From: Methanosarcina sp. Ant1
GTDB lineage: Archaea > Halobacteriota > Methanosarcinia > Methanosarcinales > Methanosarcinaceae
Assembly (NCBI GenBank): GCA_001714685.2
Contig: MDTP02000052.1
Coordinates: 1 to 64,000, forward strand
Direction of reading: 5' to 3'
DNA length: 64,000 nucleotides
Positions 8,500 to 17,711 of the stretch are shown here, one piece after another. A model generated the notes under the pieces. The model was not told where the DNA came from, ran no database searches, and saw only the letters and a list, made by a program, of their open reading frames with translations. Position 1 is the stretch's first letter, and the number at the start of each line of letters is the position of its first letter. Both the position numbers and the translations under genes were made by a program.

Positions 8500-8641
8500 A
8501 TGCGGAGCTCAAGTATGTGAGATTTCTGGATAAATATCAAACTATTATAGATCGACGAGCTGATGACAAAATTAAACAAAAATAAAAATTGAAATGGATA
8601 GTATCCAATTGTAGAATTCAAAATGGTTATGAGACAGCCTG
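8500..8641 (+). mobile_element. Remnant of an IS or MITE: right end of family A
   Basis: The sequence at about 8595-8641, read in reverse complement, begins CAGGCTGTCTCAT and continues with GAATTCTACAATTGGATA. It matches the ends of the MITE-like elements at 23128-23366 and 30327-30486. Just before it a frame ends in FLDKYQTIIDRRADDKIKQK and TAA, which could be the end of the parent transposase. No clear left end is seen; a GGCTGTC at 8169 is a weak candidate. The rest of 8074-8655 is AT-rich and holds nothing else I recognise. Confidence 0.45.
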
Positions 8642-8655
8642 TTTTCTGATCGCTT

Positions 8656-9873
8656 TCAGATCGAAAACCTCTCTTCTCCCTTGTTTGTAGCCTTCTGATC
8701 TTGCTTTACCTGAGTGATTAGCTTTTCAAGCTGTTCCCTGGAGATACTTTTATGCTTCTCTTCTGTGCAGACCTTTACCTTTTCTATCAGGGCACAGAGT
8801 TCCTCGCGCTCAAGGCAGAAACCGATGCTGTTAATGATGCCTTTTAGAGCTTTTGTGCCGGTATGTTTTCCGACAATAAGGTTTCGCTTTCCGCCAACCA
8901 TCTCAGGAAGGAAGAGTTCGTAGGTGCGCGGCTCTTCCAGGATTGCAGCTACATGGATTCCGGATTCGTGAGTGAAGGCATTTTGCCCGACAACGGCTTT
9001 GTTTGCCGAGGGTGTGATGCCCGAGTATTCCGCGATCATTTCAGAAAGCGCAGTCAGCTTTGTTGTATCATAACGGTCAATCCCATACTGCACTCTGAGA
9101 GCTACCATCACTTCTTCAAGGGAAGCATTTCCTGCCCGTTCTCCTATTCCGTTGACTGTTGTATGGAGTTGTTTTGCCCCGGCTTCGGCAGCTGCAAGGG
9201 TGTTTGCTGTGGCCATGCCAAGGTCGTCGTGGCAGTGAATACAGATGGAAGCATTAACTGATTTGTAAATCTCGCTTACAAGGTAGTGAGTTGTGGTCGG
9301 ATTCAGGATGCCTATGGTATCCGCAAGGCTTAAATACTGCACCTTGCACTCAGTTTCAACTTCCTTGAAAGCTTGCTTTAGGCGATCAATTGGAGTCCGG
9401 CTTGAATCTTCGGCTGCAAAACGCACTTTTAACCCGTGGTCAGTTGCGTATTCAATAGCTTCTTTGGCGCAACCGAGCATTTCCTCAAGACTCCGGTGGT
9501 ATTTGTATTTGAGGTGCATGTCTGACATTGCAATGAAAATGCTTACAATGTCAACATCACAATCAAGGGCAGCATCAACGTCCCCTTTTACTGCTCTAGA
9601 GAGGCAGCAGATCCTTGAATTGAAGCCCTGATTTGCAATTTCCTTTACAGTCTCCTTTTCATTTGCGGAAACTACTGGAAATCCAGCCTCTATAACCTCA
9701 ATACCCATTGAATCAAGCTCACTGGCAACTGCCAGCTTCTGTTCTTTCGTGAATACAACGCCTGGAGTCTGTTCCCCATCGCGGAGTGTCACGTCACAGA
9801 TTTCGATATCAAGGGGGCGATGTTCGATAAAATCCATCAATGTATTTCGTGAATACTGCTCGCTCTCTGACAT
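8656..9873 (-). CDS. aksA: Homocitrate synthase AksA-type (2-isopropylmalate synthase/homocitrate synthase family)
   Basis: 405 residues of the Claisen-condensing DRE-TIM enzyme family. Visible are the [12 protein letters not shown] signature near residues 27-38 (general base and metal-binding Asp), the [12 protein letters not shown] metal-ligand histidines and the NGIGERAGN loop. The C terminus is short, without the large leucine-feedback domain of LeuA, as in AksA and NifV. In methanogens AksA condenses 2-oxoglutarate and its longer homologues with acetyl-CoA, leading to 7-mercaptoheptanoylthreonine phosphate (coenzyme B). NifV (homocitrate for nitrogenase) and citramalate synthase are the alternatives; no nif genes are nearby, so AksA is preferred. 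It is transcribed alone; the next gene on this strand lies 500 bases upstream. Confidence 0.85.
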   Translation of the reverse strand: MSESEQYSRNTLMDFIEHRPLDIEICDVTLRDGEQTPGVVFTKEQKLAVASELDSMGIEVIEAGFPVVSANEKETVKEIANQGFNSRICCLSRAVKGDVDAALDCDVDIVSIFIAMSDMHLKYKYHRSLEEMLGCAKEAIEYATDHGLKVRFAAEDSSRTPIDRLKQAFKEVETECKVQYLSLADTIGILNPTTTHYLVSEIYKSVNASICIHCHDDLGMATANTLAAAEAGAKQLHTTVNGIGERAGNASLEEVMVALRVQYGIDRYDTTKLTALSEMIAEYSGITPSANKAVVGQNAFTHESGIHVAAILEEPRTYELFLPEMVGGKRNLIVGKHTGTKALKGIINSIGFCLEREELCALIEKVKVCTEEKHKSISREQLEKLITQVKQDQKATNKGEERFSI

Positions 9874-10207
9874 TGGTACTGCTTCCCGTGATTTCTATTA
9901 TTTTGAGGTATTTTTGATTATTTTTAATGATAGATAGACAGATCAGCTGCCTGGTAAATAAATTAAAGGATTAAATGGTGATGTCTCAGGATTCAAAGGT
10001 TCCTAAAAGTCAGAAAATATTGTGTATTGTCTAAACTAAGTCAAAATTAAGCATAGCTTTACCTATATATGTATAAATGTTTTCCTTGAAGGAAAATGGT
10101 TTCCGCCGGTAACATATTCACACTTTTGAGCATTATAAGTTAATCTCAAATAAATTGATTTTCATTCGGAAATTTAGCTAAAAATGCTCTTAAGATAGAG
10201 AGTTCTA
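9874..10207. other. Intergenic region upstream of aksA
   Basis: About 330 AT-rich bases between aksA and the tandem repeat. It should carry the aksA promoter on the minus strand, but I cannot place a TATA box with confidence. No gene is seen. Confidence 0.4.
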
Positions 10208-10340
10208 AAAAGTTCAAGCTTACAAGAAAAGTTCGAGCTTACAAGAAAAGTTCAAGCTTACGAGAAAAATTAAAGTTTACAAGAAAAGTTCAAGCTTGTA
10301 AGAAAAATTCAAGCTTACAAGAAAATTTAAAGGTTATAAG
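10208..10340. repeat. Seven tandem copies of a 19-bp repeat
   Basis: The unit AAAAGTTCAAGCTTACAAG is repeated seven times without gaps (19 bp each, a few substitutions per copy; copies four and seven are the most diverged). It lies just past the 3' end of the NAD kinase gene. The AAGCTT palindrome in most units gives regularly spaced short dyads. It is not coding. Confidence 0.85.
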
Positions 10341-10370
10341 AAAACTTAAATTTTGGATGAAGAATTTATA

Positions 10371-11195
10371 TCAGGTAAGTTTTTTCTGGACTCTTTCATA
10401 AAAACAAGTATCCGAAATCTTCACAAAGCGTGCCGGATATTTTGATTTCTTAAGTTTGACGATATCATCATGCCTGATTCTGTAGGATTTCTGCCCGTCA
10501 ATTGCAATAACAGCTTCTTTTGGGATCGACAGTCTAATTGTAATCTCACTGTCAGACGGGATAACCCAGGGCCTTGAGGAGAGCTTGAAAGGGGCAACAG
10601 GGACGACTACTATCGCATTTACCCTGGGGTCCACGATCGGGCCGCCTGCGCTCATCGCATAGGCCGTCGAGCCTGTCGGGGTTGCAAAAACCACACCATC
10701 CGCACGCATATCATCAAGAAGGCAACCACTAACATTGACCTGGAACTGGATAATTTTCGCGGGCTTTGCTGACATTATCGCAATCTCATTGGTAGCGGTC
10801 TCAAGCATTTCTCCGTTAAGGAAAACATCTACTCGCATCCTCTCGCTATACGAAAAACCGTAAAGAACTTCCTCTATAGTCTCAATGGCATCTTCGGGCT
10901 CCACATCAACGAGAAAACCGAGAGTCCCCATATTAATCCCGAGTACAGGAAGAGGGTCTTTCATCTTGGCAATATTCCGGAGGACAGTGCCGTCACCTCC
11001 GATACTGATAATCAGTTCTACCCCTTCCTCCCGCATTCTTTCAACTGGAGTGCCCTCTATTTCGAGTACATCAGCTGTGGGAGTGGCAACAAAGATTTGC
11101 ACCTTCGAGCTGAAATGGGCAAGAATTGTCCTGACCATTTCAATTACTTCAGGCCTGTCGCAGCGTGAGGAGATTCCTATCTTTTGTATCGCCAA
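10371..11195 (-). CDS. nadK: NAD kinase
   Basis: 274 residues, normal for the family. It phosphorylates NAD (with ATP or polyphosphate) to NADP in the cytosol. Motifs in order are SIGGDGTVLR near residue 65 (catalytic GGDG), GINMGTLGFL, TNEIAIM, then ATPTGSTAYAMSAGGP, and a C-terminal IRHDDIVKLKKS strand. The start is TTG at 11195, one base after the TAA of the phosphatase gene upstream; its ribosome site (AGGAGG) lies inside the last codons of that gene, so translation is probably coupled. Methanocaldococcus jannaschii carries the same two activities fused in one protein (MJ0917), which supports a joint role in setting the NADP pool. Confidence 0.95.
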   Translation of the reverse strand: MAIQKIGISSRCDRPEVIEMVRTILAHFSSKVQIFVATPTADVLEIEGTPVERMREEGVELIISIGGDGTVLRNIAKMKDPLPVLGINMGTLGFLVDVEPEDAIETIEEVLYGFSYSERMRVDVFLNGEMLETATNEIAIMSAKPAKIIQFQVNVSGCLLDDMRADGVVFATPTGSTAYAMSAGGPIVDPRVNAIVVVPVAPFKLSSRPWVIPSDSEITIRLSIPKEAVIAIDGQKSYRIRHDDIVKLKKSKYPARFVKISDTCFYERVQKKLT

Positions 11196-11196
11196 T

Positions 11197-12003
11197 TTAT
11201 CCTCCTGAGAGTAATTTTAAAAGTTTTTCGTGCACGAGCCCATTAGACGCGACCATTTCAACCCTAGCGGTAACATTATCAGGAAGTCTTAAAGAGTTCC
11301 CATATCCATCCGTAACAAGCCCGCCGGCTTCTGCCAAAATGAGTTGCCCTGCTGCCACGTCAGTCACACGCAGGGTTTGTCGAACATCCACAAAAGCATC
11401 AAGCCTACCTGAGGCTACATAGCACAGTTCGAGTGCTACACTGCCAAACAACCTTATCCGCCGGACATTTTTGTATATCCTTCGGGTTCTCTCCACATTT
11501 TGCCGGTAGCCGTATACACTGACACACAGTTCCCTCAACTCCGAGTTCAGGGAAGTTTTGACTTTTTTTCCGTTGAGGTAAGCCCCTTTTCCGGCCTCTG
11601 CATAGTATTCCTCACACAATGCAAGGTTACTCACATACCCGAATTTCAGATCTAAGAGGTCGTAAGAGGCAAAAGCTATTGAAACGCTGTAAAAGGGAAT
11701 GCCTACAGAAGAATTATAGGTTCCATCAAGAGGGTCAAGAACAATAGAAAATTCGGGGGAATTTCCTAAAATAAGCTCCCCCAGTTCCTCACTGATAATC
11801 CTCATGGACCTGCCATCGGCTTTAAGAACCTCGATGATAGCGTCCTCTGCTGCCACATCTATTCTGCTAGTCGGTGTCCCGTCGGCTCCCATACAGACAA
11901 AACTGCCTGCATCATCAGTGCCTGCCAGGTCAGAGATGGAATCTGATGCGGCTTTAAAAGCTTCCCGGGATAATTTCAAAAAGCTTGAGTCTGCTGAATT
12001 CAT
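11197..12003 (-). CDS. Inositol-monophosphatase-family phosphatase (probable NADP phosphatase / FBPase / IMPase)
   Basis: 268 residues of the lithium-sensitive, metal-dependent phosphatase superfamily. Visible motifs are ISEELGE (metal-binding Glu), DPLDGTYN (motif A) and VTDVAAGQLILAEAGG (motif B, the second metal-binding Asp). Archaeal members hydrolyse inositol 1-phosphate, fructose 1,6-bisphosphate and NADP. Here it is first in a two-gene unit with NAD kinase (one-base gap), so NADP dephosphorylation is the most attractive role, as in the fused M. jannaschii enzyme. This is inference; inositol phosphatase or FBPase activity is not excluded. A 14-bp tandem repeat lies upstream. Confidence 0.9.
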   Translation of the reverse strand: MNSADSSFLKLSREAFKAASDSISDLAGTDDAGSFVCMGADGTPTSRIDVAAEDAIIEVLKADGRSMRIISEELGELILGNSPEFSIVLDPLDGTYNSSVGIPFYSVSIAFASYDLLDLKFGYVSNLALCEEYYAEAGKGAYLNGKKVKTSLNSELRELCVSVYGYRQNVERTRRIYKNVRRIRLFGSVALELCYVASGRLDAFVDVRQTLRVTDVAAGQLILAEAGGLVTDGYGNSLRLPDNVTARVEMVASNGLVHEKLLKLLSGG

Positions 12004-12088
12004 AGCTGGACCAGTTTTTCTAATTTAAGATTCCAAATTCCTTTATCCGCATGCGGAATCTGAAGATTCGAAATTTTCGGTTATATAT

Positions 12089-12158
12089 TAATGAAAAGAT
12101 CCTAATGAAAAGATCTTAATGAAGAGATCCTAATGAAAAGATCTTAATGAGAAGATCC
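12089..12158. repeat. Five tandem copies of a 14-bp repeat upstream of the phosphatase/NAD kinase unit
   Basis: The unit TAATGAAAAGATCC/T is repeated five times in register, with a sixth degenerate copy to about 12172. It lies about 85 bases upstream of the phosphatase start, in its leader or promoter region, and downstream of GAPDH. It may be a slipped-strand expansion or a regulatory array. Confidence 0.85.
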
Positions 12159-12267
12159 GGATGAATAATTCCTTATTTTGGATGTAGATCTCCGAATTTC
12201 AAAATAGGACTCCGGACATTCAGACCGAACACCCGGAATCCTCAAAAGCCGGAGTCTCCACAGAAAC

Positions 12268-13275
12268 TTACAGCCCAATGGCTTTATTTGTTTTCTCAAT
12301 TGACTTTGCGCCGTCACTTTCCAGTTCCATCATGGCTCTAATAGCATCCACGTTTTCGGGAACTACGATAGACTCCTGATGGATTGCCTGGAAGAAGTAG
12401 AGTTCCTTCTCATTCACTGTTATGGACTCAGGCCAGATACAGTTTTCCCACATGTCATTTCTGGGGCGTTTTATATCTCTGGCAACCTCCATGATTTCGG
12501 CTGTTGAAGTAATACCCTGTCCTACGAAACGAATTCTGGACTGGGAAGAGAAAATTTTCTTGATGGTCTCTGCAGTACAATCAGTGTTAACTTCCATATT
12601 TACTACATGCATGTGCATGAGGGTTGTCGGGATCTTCAGGGCTGTAGATGTGATATTGATCTGCGGGAGCACACTCATTACGTCAGGCCCATGATGGGAC
12701 GGAAGTTTCACCGGGTCAAGTACGATTGCATTAATAGGTCCCTTCTTTATATCGTTGGGGTCGGCTGCCCTCCTTGCAATAGTTACCCTCACTTTCTTTA
12801 CCCCGAGTTCCCTGTCTATAGGGGAGATGACCCTGCAAAGCCCTGTAGTGTTGCAGGAGACAACCCTTACAAGGTCACGGCCCAGAGCCTTATCGTAATT
12901 ACTGGCCGCATTAAAGGAGAAACCTGTAAGCGTATGACTCTCGCCGCCCTGCCAGATTGCCTTTACCCCGGCTTTCTGATATAAAGGCTTGTTTCCTTCC
13001 CCAATTCCCCCTGGAGTACAGTCAACAACCAGGTCAGCCTTTTCTATCATTTCCTCAATAGTCCCGGCTGCTGGCATTCCTGCCTTCTCAAAAGCTCCTA
13101 CATTCTCAGCAGGGCAATATATATCATATCCCAGTTCATGGCCCACTGCAGCTTCATAGTTCGGCTTTGTCTTGGAAATTCCAATAACTTCCATGTCGTC
13201 CTGAGCCCGAACGGCGTCTGCAACTCTTTTTCCTATGGTTCCGTAACCGTTTACTGCAATTTTTGCTTTAACCAT
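12268..13275 (-). CDS. gap: Type II glyceraldehyde-3-phosphate dehydrogenase (archaeal, phosphorylating)
   Basis: 335 residues, full length for the archaeal type II enzyme. It interconverts glyceraldehyde 3-phosphate and 1,3-bisphosphoglycerate; in methanogens it serves mainly gluconeogenesis and usually accepts both NAD and NADP. Seen in the sequence are the N-terminal Rossmann loop NGYGTIGKR (residues 9-17), a DCTPGG segment near residue 85 and the catalytic Cys141 in VSCNTTGLCR. The neighbours (NADP phosphatase/NAD kinase) fit a pyridine nucleotide theme but are not clearly in one operon. The start at 13275 is well supported. Confidence 0.96.
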   Translation of the reverse strand: MVKAKIAVNGYGTIGKRVADAVRAQDDMEVIGISKTKPNYEAAVGHELGYDIYCPAENVGAFEKAGMPAAGTIEEMIEKADLVVDCTPGGIGEGNKPLYQKAGVKAIWQGGESHTLTGFSFNAASNYDKALGRDLVRVVSCNTTGLCRVISPIDRELGVKKVRVTIARRAADPNDIKKGPINAIVLDPVKLPSHHGPDVMSVLPQINITSTALKIPTTLMHMHVVNMEVNTDCTAETIKKIFSSQSRIRFVGQGITSTAEIMEVARDIKRPRNDMWENCIWPESITVNEKELYFFQAIHQESIVVPENVDAIRAMMELESDGAKSIEKTNKAIGL

Positions 13276-13855
13276 TTGTTATCCTGTCCTGTTTAATTTT
13301 TTTTCTACTCAATTCAGGATATAATCTAAATTATAGCTAAATTATAGCCCAAACAGCCTAGAACTCAATTTTTATCCGGATTTGTAACTTCCGGGTAGTA
13401 GAATATAAAAGTCCAAAGTGTAGGCATAAATTTAAGGTGTATTCAGGGATTTCTAATTTATTTTATAAGTCAATTTTATAAGTTAAATAGTTATGCTGCA
13501 ACTGCCCCCTATACCTCTAATCCAAGATACAGATTCGTAGATCATATTTTAGGATGTTTTGACTTTGCGCTTGATCCTGATATCTTAGATTACATTGAGA
13601 TTATAGATAAGAATAGATAAATGCTTTTCCCGGCCAGTTCTTCCCGGCCAGTTCTTATCAATTAAAGAAAGTAGAAGAGATTTAGAACTTCCAGAGCTTC
13701 CGGCTCGTTTTCCAGAGATAAAAGATTACAAACCTGTATATTCTGTAAACCTGATGTACCTGAAAATCCAGAAAGTAAGCTGTCATTAGGAAAAAGCTGC
13801 TAGGAAATCGAGATACGGAAAAAGAGGTAAATGTAAAATGCAAAATACAAATAAT
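13276..13855. other. Intergenic region between cooT-like gene and gap
   Basis: About 580 AT-rich bases. I see no convincing gene, only short runs of reiterated sequence such as the doubled CCGGCCAGTTCTT near 13631-13660. It must contain the gap promoter on the minus strand. Confidence 0.45.
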
Positions 13856-14044
13856 TCAGTTCGCAAGAATTAGGGCTTCTCCGCGTGACAGATTAATCTC
13901 TTTTATTGAGCCTCCGATAGTCATTTTATCCCCGAGAATCCCTGTAAGCTGGATTGAATCTCCTTCAACCAGTATCTTTGCCACTGAATCCATAACCCTT
14001 TCACGCCTGTCTCCGTGAAGCAGGACAACATTAAGCTCGCACAT
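13856..14044 (-). CDS. CooT-family small protein (putative nickel-binding)
   Basis: 62 residues matching the CooT family. It begins MCEL, with the N-terminal Cys2 that binds nickel in characterised CooT, followed by the VMDSVAKILVEGDSIQLTG strands and the ILGDKMTIGGSIKEINL strands of the small beta fold. CooT takes part in nickel insertion into CO dehydrogenase in bacteria; methanogens have nickel CODH/ACS and hydrogenases, so a nickel role is plausible but unproven for this paralogue. It is a single gene, with DUF89 next on the same strand 190 bases downstream. Confidence 0.8.
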   Translation of the reverse strand: MCELNVVLLHGDRRERVMDSVAKILVEGDSIQLTGILGDKMTIGGSIKEINLSRGEALILAN

Positions 14045-14233
14045 CTTTAATTTCTCCCAAAAATCCTTTCTTTTTGTTCAATTTATTAATTTAATCCTAT
14101 TCAGGCTAGGTCTTAGTTTCACTCATCTATATAAAGAATTTAGTTATAATAATTATATTTTTCACTATCTATAAGTCATTTAGTAGCCCGGATCAATAAA
14201 AAGCTGCCGAAAAAATCTATCCTGATAAAAATT

Positions 14234-15115
14234 TCAAGGATAATTCACCAGTTTTGCAACAACTAGACCCTGTTCGAGCCCGAGATCCTCAGCTACACAT
14301 TCACATTTTGTAAGGAGCATATAAGCAACAGGTCCAAAGTTATGTTCTGAGAGAGTCTCATAGTTAGCCATGCCCTTGCTGATGATAAGGGTTGCGTCCT
14401 TCATGGCTTTGAGCAGTTCTGCCGGAGCTTCCTCAATCAGGACACCAACTGCGTTGGAACCAGTAGTCAGGATCCTGTCAACCTTTTTGTCGATTTCAAA
14501 CTCTTTTACCTCTTCTAAGGTCACATCTGTGAGAATTGGCCCTCCGCGAACTACAAGTGTAATTTTCCCTCCTAGCTTTTTGATAATATCAAAAACAAGC
14601 ATATCAAAAAGAATCTCTCCGCAGTTATCGGCAATGTAAACAACATCCTGCAGGAGCCCGAGCATTTTAGGAGTGTCGTCAACATCAAGTCCACGTTCGA
14701 AAAAATTCAGAAAAGCAGCCTCAAATTTGTCTTCACTTGCATCAAAGCCCATGATCCCAAAATCAAAGTAATTCGCAATCACAGATGCCAGTACTGCCCG
14801 CCTGAAAAGTTCCCTGTTATCCGGGGAATTTTCATATATTTTTTCTTTTGCCACGGGCAGGACTTTAAGTGCAGCCTGGCTAATGAGCTTCTTTGTTACC
14901 GCATAAGGATCATTGTCTTCCAGAACTTCATAACATTTCCTGTGGACTTTAGTGGCTACAGAGGCAGATACGGCTTCAGGACTATAATATTTATTTACAA
15001 CTCCAAGGCATTCCTTGATGGTCTTGCTTATAAGATCTTCATCATCCGTCGAAAGCTTAGACTGGAAGTGTACTCTTGAAAGCAGGCAATAGGTACAGCG
15101 TGGGTTCATCTTCAT
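14234..15115 (-). CDS. DUF89 / ARMT1-like damage-control phosphatase
   Basis: A metal-dependent phosphatase of the DUF89 family, which hydrolyses damaged or excess phosphometabolites. The N terminus carries the paired cysteines of the archaeal subgroup (PRCTYCLLSR). The core has the YIADNCGEILFDMLV motif (metal-binding Asp and Asn), the VVRGGPILTDVT segment and a late KGMANYETLSE block. An upstream ATG would give 315 residues, but MKMNPRC at 15115 matches the usual family start and is preceded by AGGAAC. The substrate is unknown. Expression together with the cooT-like gene is possible (same strand, 190-base gap). Confidence 0.88.
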   Translation of the reverse strand: MKMNPRCTYCLLSRVHFQSKLSTDDEDLISKTIKECLGVVNKYYSPEAVSASVATKVHRKCYEVLEDNDPYAVTKKLISQAALKVLPVAKEKIYENSPDNRELFRRAVLASVIANYFDFGIMGFDASEDKFEAAFLNFFERGLDVDDTPKMLGLLQDVVYIADNCGEILFDMLVFDIIKKLGGKITLVVRGGPILTDVTLEEVKEFEIDKKVDRILTTGSNAVGVLIEEAPAELLKAMKDATLIISKGMANYETLSEHNFGPVAYMLLTKCECVAEDLGLEQGLVVAKLVNYP

Positions 15116-15400
15116 GGAAATAGTTCCTGTTTTCTGATCCGGCATAGATTTTTTCAGAATGCTACTGATATTCTGGGGCAAATATTATAGAATTTACTCT
15201 TCTGAGACCACATAGGTTTAAAAATGTAACCTGTAATCTAAAGAAATAAAAAAAGTCCAGCATAGAGATGCTTCGTAAATGTAATAAATTGGATGAAGAG
15301 AAGTAGAATAGAGTCATCAAGTTATCTGCAGCGAGATAACTTTGCAATGAGCTAAGCTGATAAGACAAATTCTTTATAGTTTGTTGTAAAATTATTTACA

Positions 15401-16921
15401 ATGTTTCTCAGAACTAGAAATTTAAAGCTTTTTTCAGCTCTGTTTTTTCTTGCACTACTCTTCACCTTTTCCGTTTTTCCAGCTCCTGCATCTGCACTTA
15501 CCGAAGTTGAGGTAAACCCTGTAAATACACCTGAAGGTGCAGTCGTATTGATCGTTGACGGCTTGAGTGCTTCTTTTATCTATCCCGAGCTTATGCCACA
15601 TGCTCTAGACGGCACAGCTCTTGAGAAAGCAAGGCTTGAAAATATTCCTAAAATAAATGAAAACAGCGCTCGATTTCTCGAATTCCGTGCCCCACAAACC
15701 TTTACCGAAGGAGGGCATTCAGTACTGGTCACAGGAAATCCGGGTGCTGACAGCGAACTTGCAAGTTTCAAAGATGCAACCGTTTTTGACGTTTTACATA
15801 AAGAGGGCTATCTCTGTATTGCGTTGATGGAAAAAGGGGATTTTGGGTCTATATGCGCCGAGCAGGATGTTATCCTGAGGGACGAAAACAACTCGATGAA
15901 TGACCTGAAAATTGCGCTTGAAAAGTACGATCATTCTCCTGATGCCCCTGAGATACCTGAAGGACTTTTAAAGGTTCTCAAGGATGCAGCTGATAAAGCG
16001 CCTGAATATGTCACATCAAAGGAGACACGCGATAAATATAATGGATATAACAGGTGGGGCATCGAGACTGCATCTGCTGTTGTAAAGTATATGGCCACAA
16101 ACAGGCCAGCGCAGAAATACCTGCTCACTGTCAATGCAGGAGCTGTAGATGCAAGCGGGCATCACAGGAATAACTATGGGTATATAGACTGCATCGAATG
16201 CCTTGATGCCGAACTTTCCCCACTCTATGAGCTCTGTAAGAAAAATAACCTGGCCTTCGTCCTGACAGCAGACCACGGGATGGCCTTTTCTAAAGATGGT
16301 TCCAAAGGAGGACATCAATCCGAAAAACTCTCGGTTTCAGAAGAAGCGCAGTTGGTCCCCCTGATAGTGCATGCACAGGATGTAAAAAGCGGAGTTATCG
16401 AGGGAAAACATGGACAGGAAGACTTTACTCCAACGCTTTTAGGCATCCTTGATACTCCTGACAGACCAAGGTTCGCAGAAGGAAAACAGATCATCCTAAC
16501 AGGCCATGCAAACCTGAAAGTTAAACTTCCGGGTAAAGGGTCTGCAGAACTAATGAAGGAAGGAAAAATTATCGCATCCCCGAAAAACGACGACCAGTTC
16601 CTTTTCCTCGGACTTGAACCTGAAAGCACCTATACAATCAGGGCTGCTCTTGATTCAGGAAATAGCCTTGAAGAGCAGGAAAAAGAAATTATTCTTGAAA
16701 AAGACTCAGTGATCGAATTCGTGGAAAAAGGACATAAAGACCTGAAAACTACACGATCTGATAGTGGTTCCGAAGGAAACTCCACTTCTGCGGCAGGTTT
16801 TTTGAAAGGAAATTCCGCGACTTCCGGCTCAAGTTCCGGACATCTGCTAGCATATCTTCTGATAGGATTGATCAATCTTGTGGGACTTGTTGTTATTGCA
16901 AAGATACTGAAAAAGAACTAG
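15401..16921 (+). CDS. Membrane-anchored alkaline phosphatase/phosphodiesterase superfamily protein
   Basis: 506 residues. An N-terminal signal peptide (LFSALFFLALLFTFSVFPAP) and a C-terminal transmembrane helix (LAYLLIGLINLVGLVVIA) followed by KKN place the catalytic domain outside the cell, anchored at its end. The alkaline phosphatase fold is indicated by the metal-binding Asp in VVLIVDGLSAS, TFTEGGHSVLVTG (nucleophile Thr or Ser region), LTADHGMAFS (Asp-His metal ligands) and GKHGQEDFTPTLLGI (distal His). A Ser/Gly-rich linker precedes the anchor. The substrate (phosphate or sulfate ester, or phosphonate) cannot be told. The stop is TAG with more in-frame codons beyond, but the anchor already ends naturally. 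Confidence 0.8.
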   Translation: MFLRTRNLKLFSALFFLALLFTFSVFPAPASALTEVEVNPVNTPEGAVVLIVDGLSASFIYPELMPHALDGTALEKARLENIPKINENSARFLEFRAPQTFTEGGHSVLVTGNPGADSELASFKDATVFDVLHKEGYLCIALMEKGDFGSICAEQDVILRDENNSMNDLKIALEKYDHSPDAPEIPEGLLKVLKDAADKAPEYVTSKETRDKYNGYNRWGIETASAVVKYMATNRPAQKYLLTVNAGAVDASGHHRNNYGYIDCIECLDAELSPLYELCKKNNLAFVLTADHGMAFSKDGSKGGHQSEKLSVSEEAQLVPLIVHAQDVKSGVIEGKHGQEDFTPTLLGILDTPDRPRFAEGKQIILTGHANLKVKLPGKGSAELMKEGKIIASPKNDDQFLFLGLEPESTYTIRAALDSGNSLEEQEKEIILEKDSVIEFVEKGHKDLKTTRSDSGSEGNSTSAAGFLKGNSATSGSSSGHLLAYLLIGLINLVGLVVIAKILKKN

Positions 16922-16946
16922 CAGCTCAAAAGAAGCTAGAACGAAA

Positions 16947-17234
16947 TCAAGATCTGATAGAAAGGTCGTACACGTTTCCAGAGGCTTTTTTGAACGTAGC
17001 CTCAACGTCTTCCACATGAGCAAACGTGGGTCCTTTCCGGAGTTCATTTATCAGAAGTTCAACAGCTTCAGGCTTGCCTTCTGTAACTACTAAAACTCTT
17101 CCGTCCCTGAGGTTTATGGGGTTACAGTCCACACCAAGATTTTCGGCAGCGCTTCTTGCAAATCTTCGAAAACCCACGCCCTGTACCCTGCCTGATACAT
17201 AAATTTCCGCCCGCACAGTTTCTCCAGAGTTCAC
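16947..17234 (-). CDS. acyP: Acylphosphatase
   Basis: 95 residues, standard size. It hydrolyses acyl phosphates such as acetyl phosphate or carbamoyl phosphate in the cytosol. The signature GRVQGVGFRRFA carries the catalytic Arg, and the second motif is NPINLRDGRV with the catalytic Asn. It is convergent with the upstream alkaline phosphatase-like gene (25-base gap). It may limit acetyl phosphate in an acetate-using methanogen, which is inference. Confidence 0.93.
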   Translation of the reverse strand: MNSGETVRAEIYVSGRVQGVGFRRFARSAAENLGVDCNPINLRDGRVLVVTEGKPEAVELLINELRKGPTFAHVEDVEATFKKASGNVYDLSIRS

Positions 17235-17338
17235 ATCTGGCTATTTTGAATAAAAACTTATAAAAGCGTTTGCCCTTTTGCTTCTCAGCCTCTCAACTTC
17301 TACCTGCTGCCTTCAAACTCCTATTCCGGAGCAGAGAT

Positions 17339-17680
17339 TTAGCTGCCGGGCAGCCCAAAGAAGTTATCTCCGGCCTTGCAGACCTTGACCAGTCCTGACG
17401 CGAGGTTCTCGGATCTGATCGCCCGAGAGCACATAGGCGAAGACACTTCCGGCGTAATGTTGCTCGCCTGATTTGTCACCCGGTGCATAGTTCACGGTGA
17501 TGACCTTGAGAGTCTTGCCGAGCACGTTAGCGAGCTTCCCAACGCGTACCGGCTTTACCTGGACTCCTATCCCTTGGCCATTTTCTCCAGACAATGTTTT
17601 AGCCAACAATGCACCGACCGCCAGTTACTCGATTCCAGCAGCGATTCACTGAAACTTTGTGAATGAAGTGTTCATAGTTT
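17339..17680 (-). pseudogene. Degenerate cupin-domain protein
   Basis: On the minus strand, a frame starting near 17609 encodes VKPVRVGKLANVLGKTLKV, then TVNYAPGDKSGEQHYAGSVFAYVLSG, a clear single-domain cupin. It then shifts phase: the expected continuation (NLASGLVKVCKAGDNFFG, ending PGS) lies in another frame down to about 17340. The N-terminal part (from about 17680) is also broken by stops. GC content is higher than in the flanking archaeal genes. It is a decayed gene of likely bacterial origin at the edge of the foreign island. Confidence 0.7.
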
Positions 17681-17711
17681 ATCCTTTAGTGACTTCCGCT
17701 TTTCCACTGTG

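Noticed and set aside
8169-8641. A complete small IS between GGCTGTC at 8169 and the 8641 end
   Set aside because: The proposed left end shares only seven bases with the right end and no transposase is readable across it.
15162-15368. 68-codon minus-strand frame upstream of the DUF89 gene
   Set aside because: No domain and no ribosome site; it overlaps the DUF89 start and the leader of the phosphatase-like gene.
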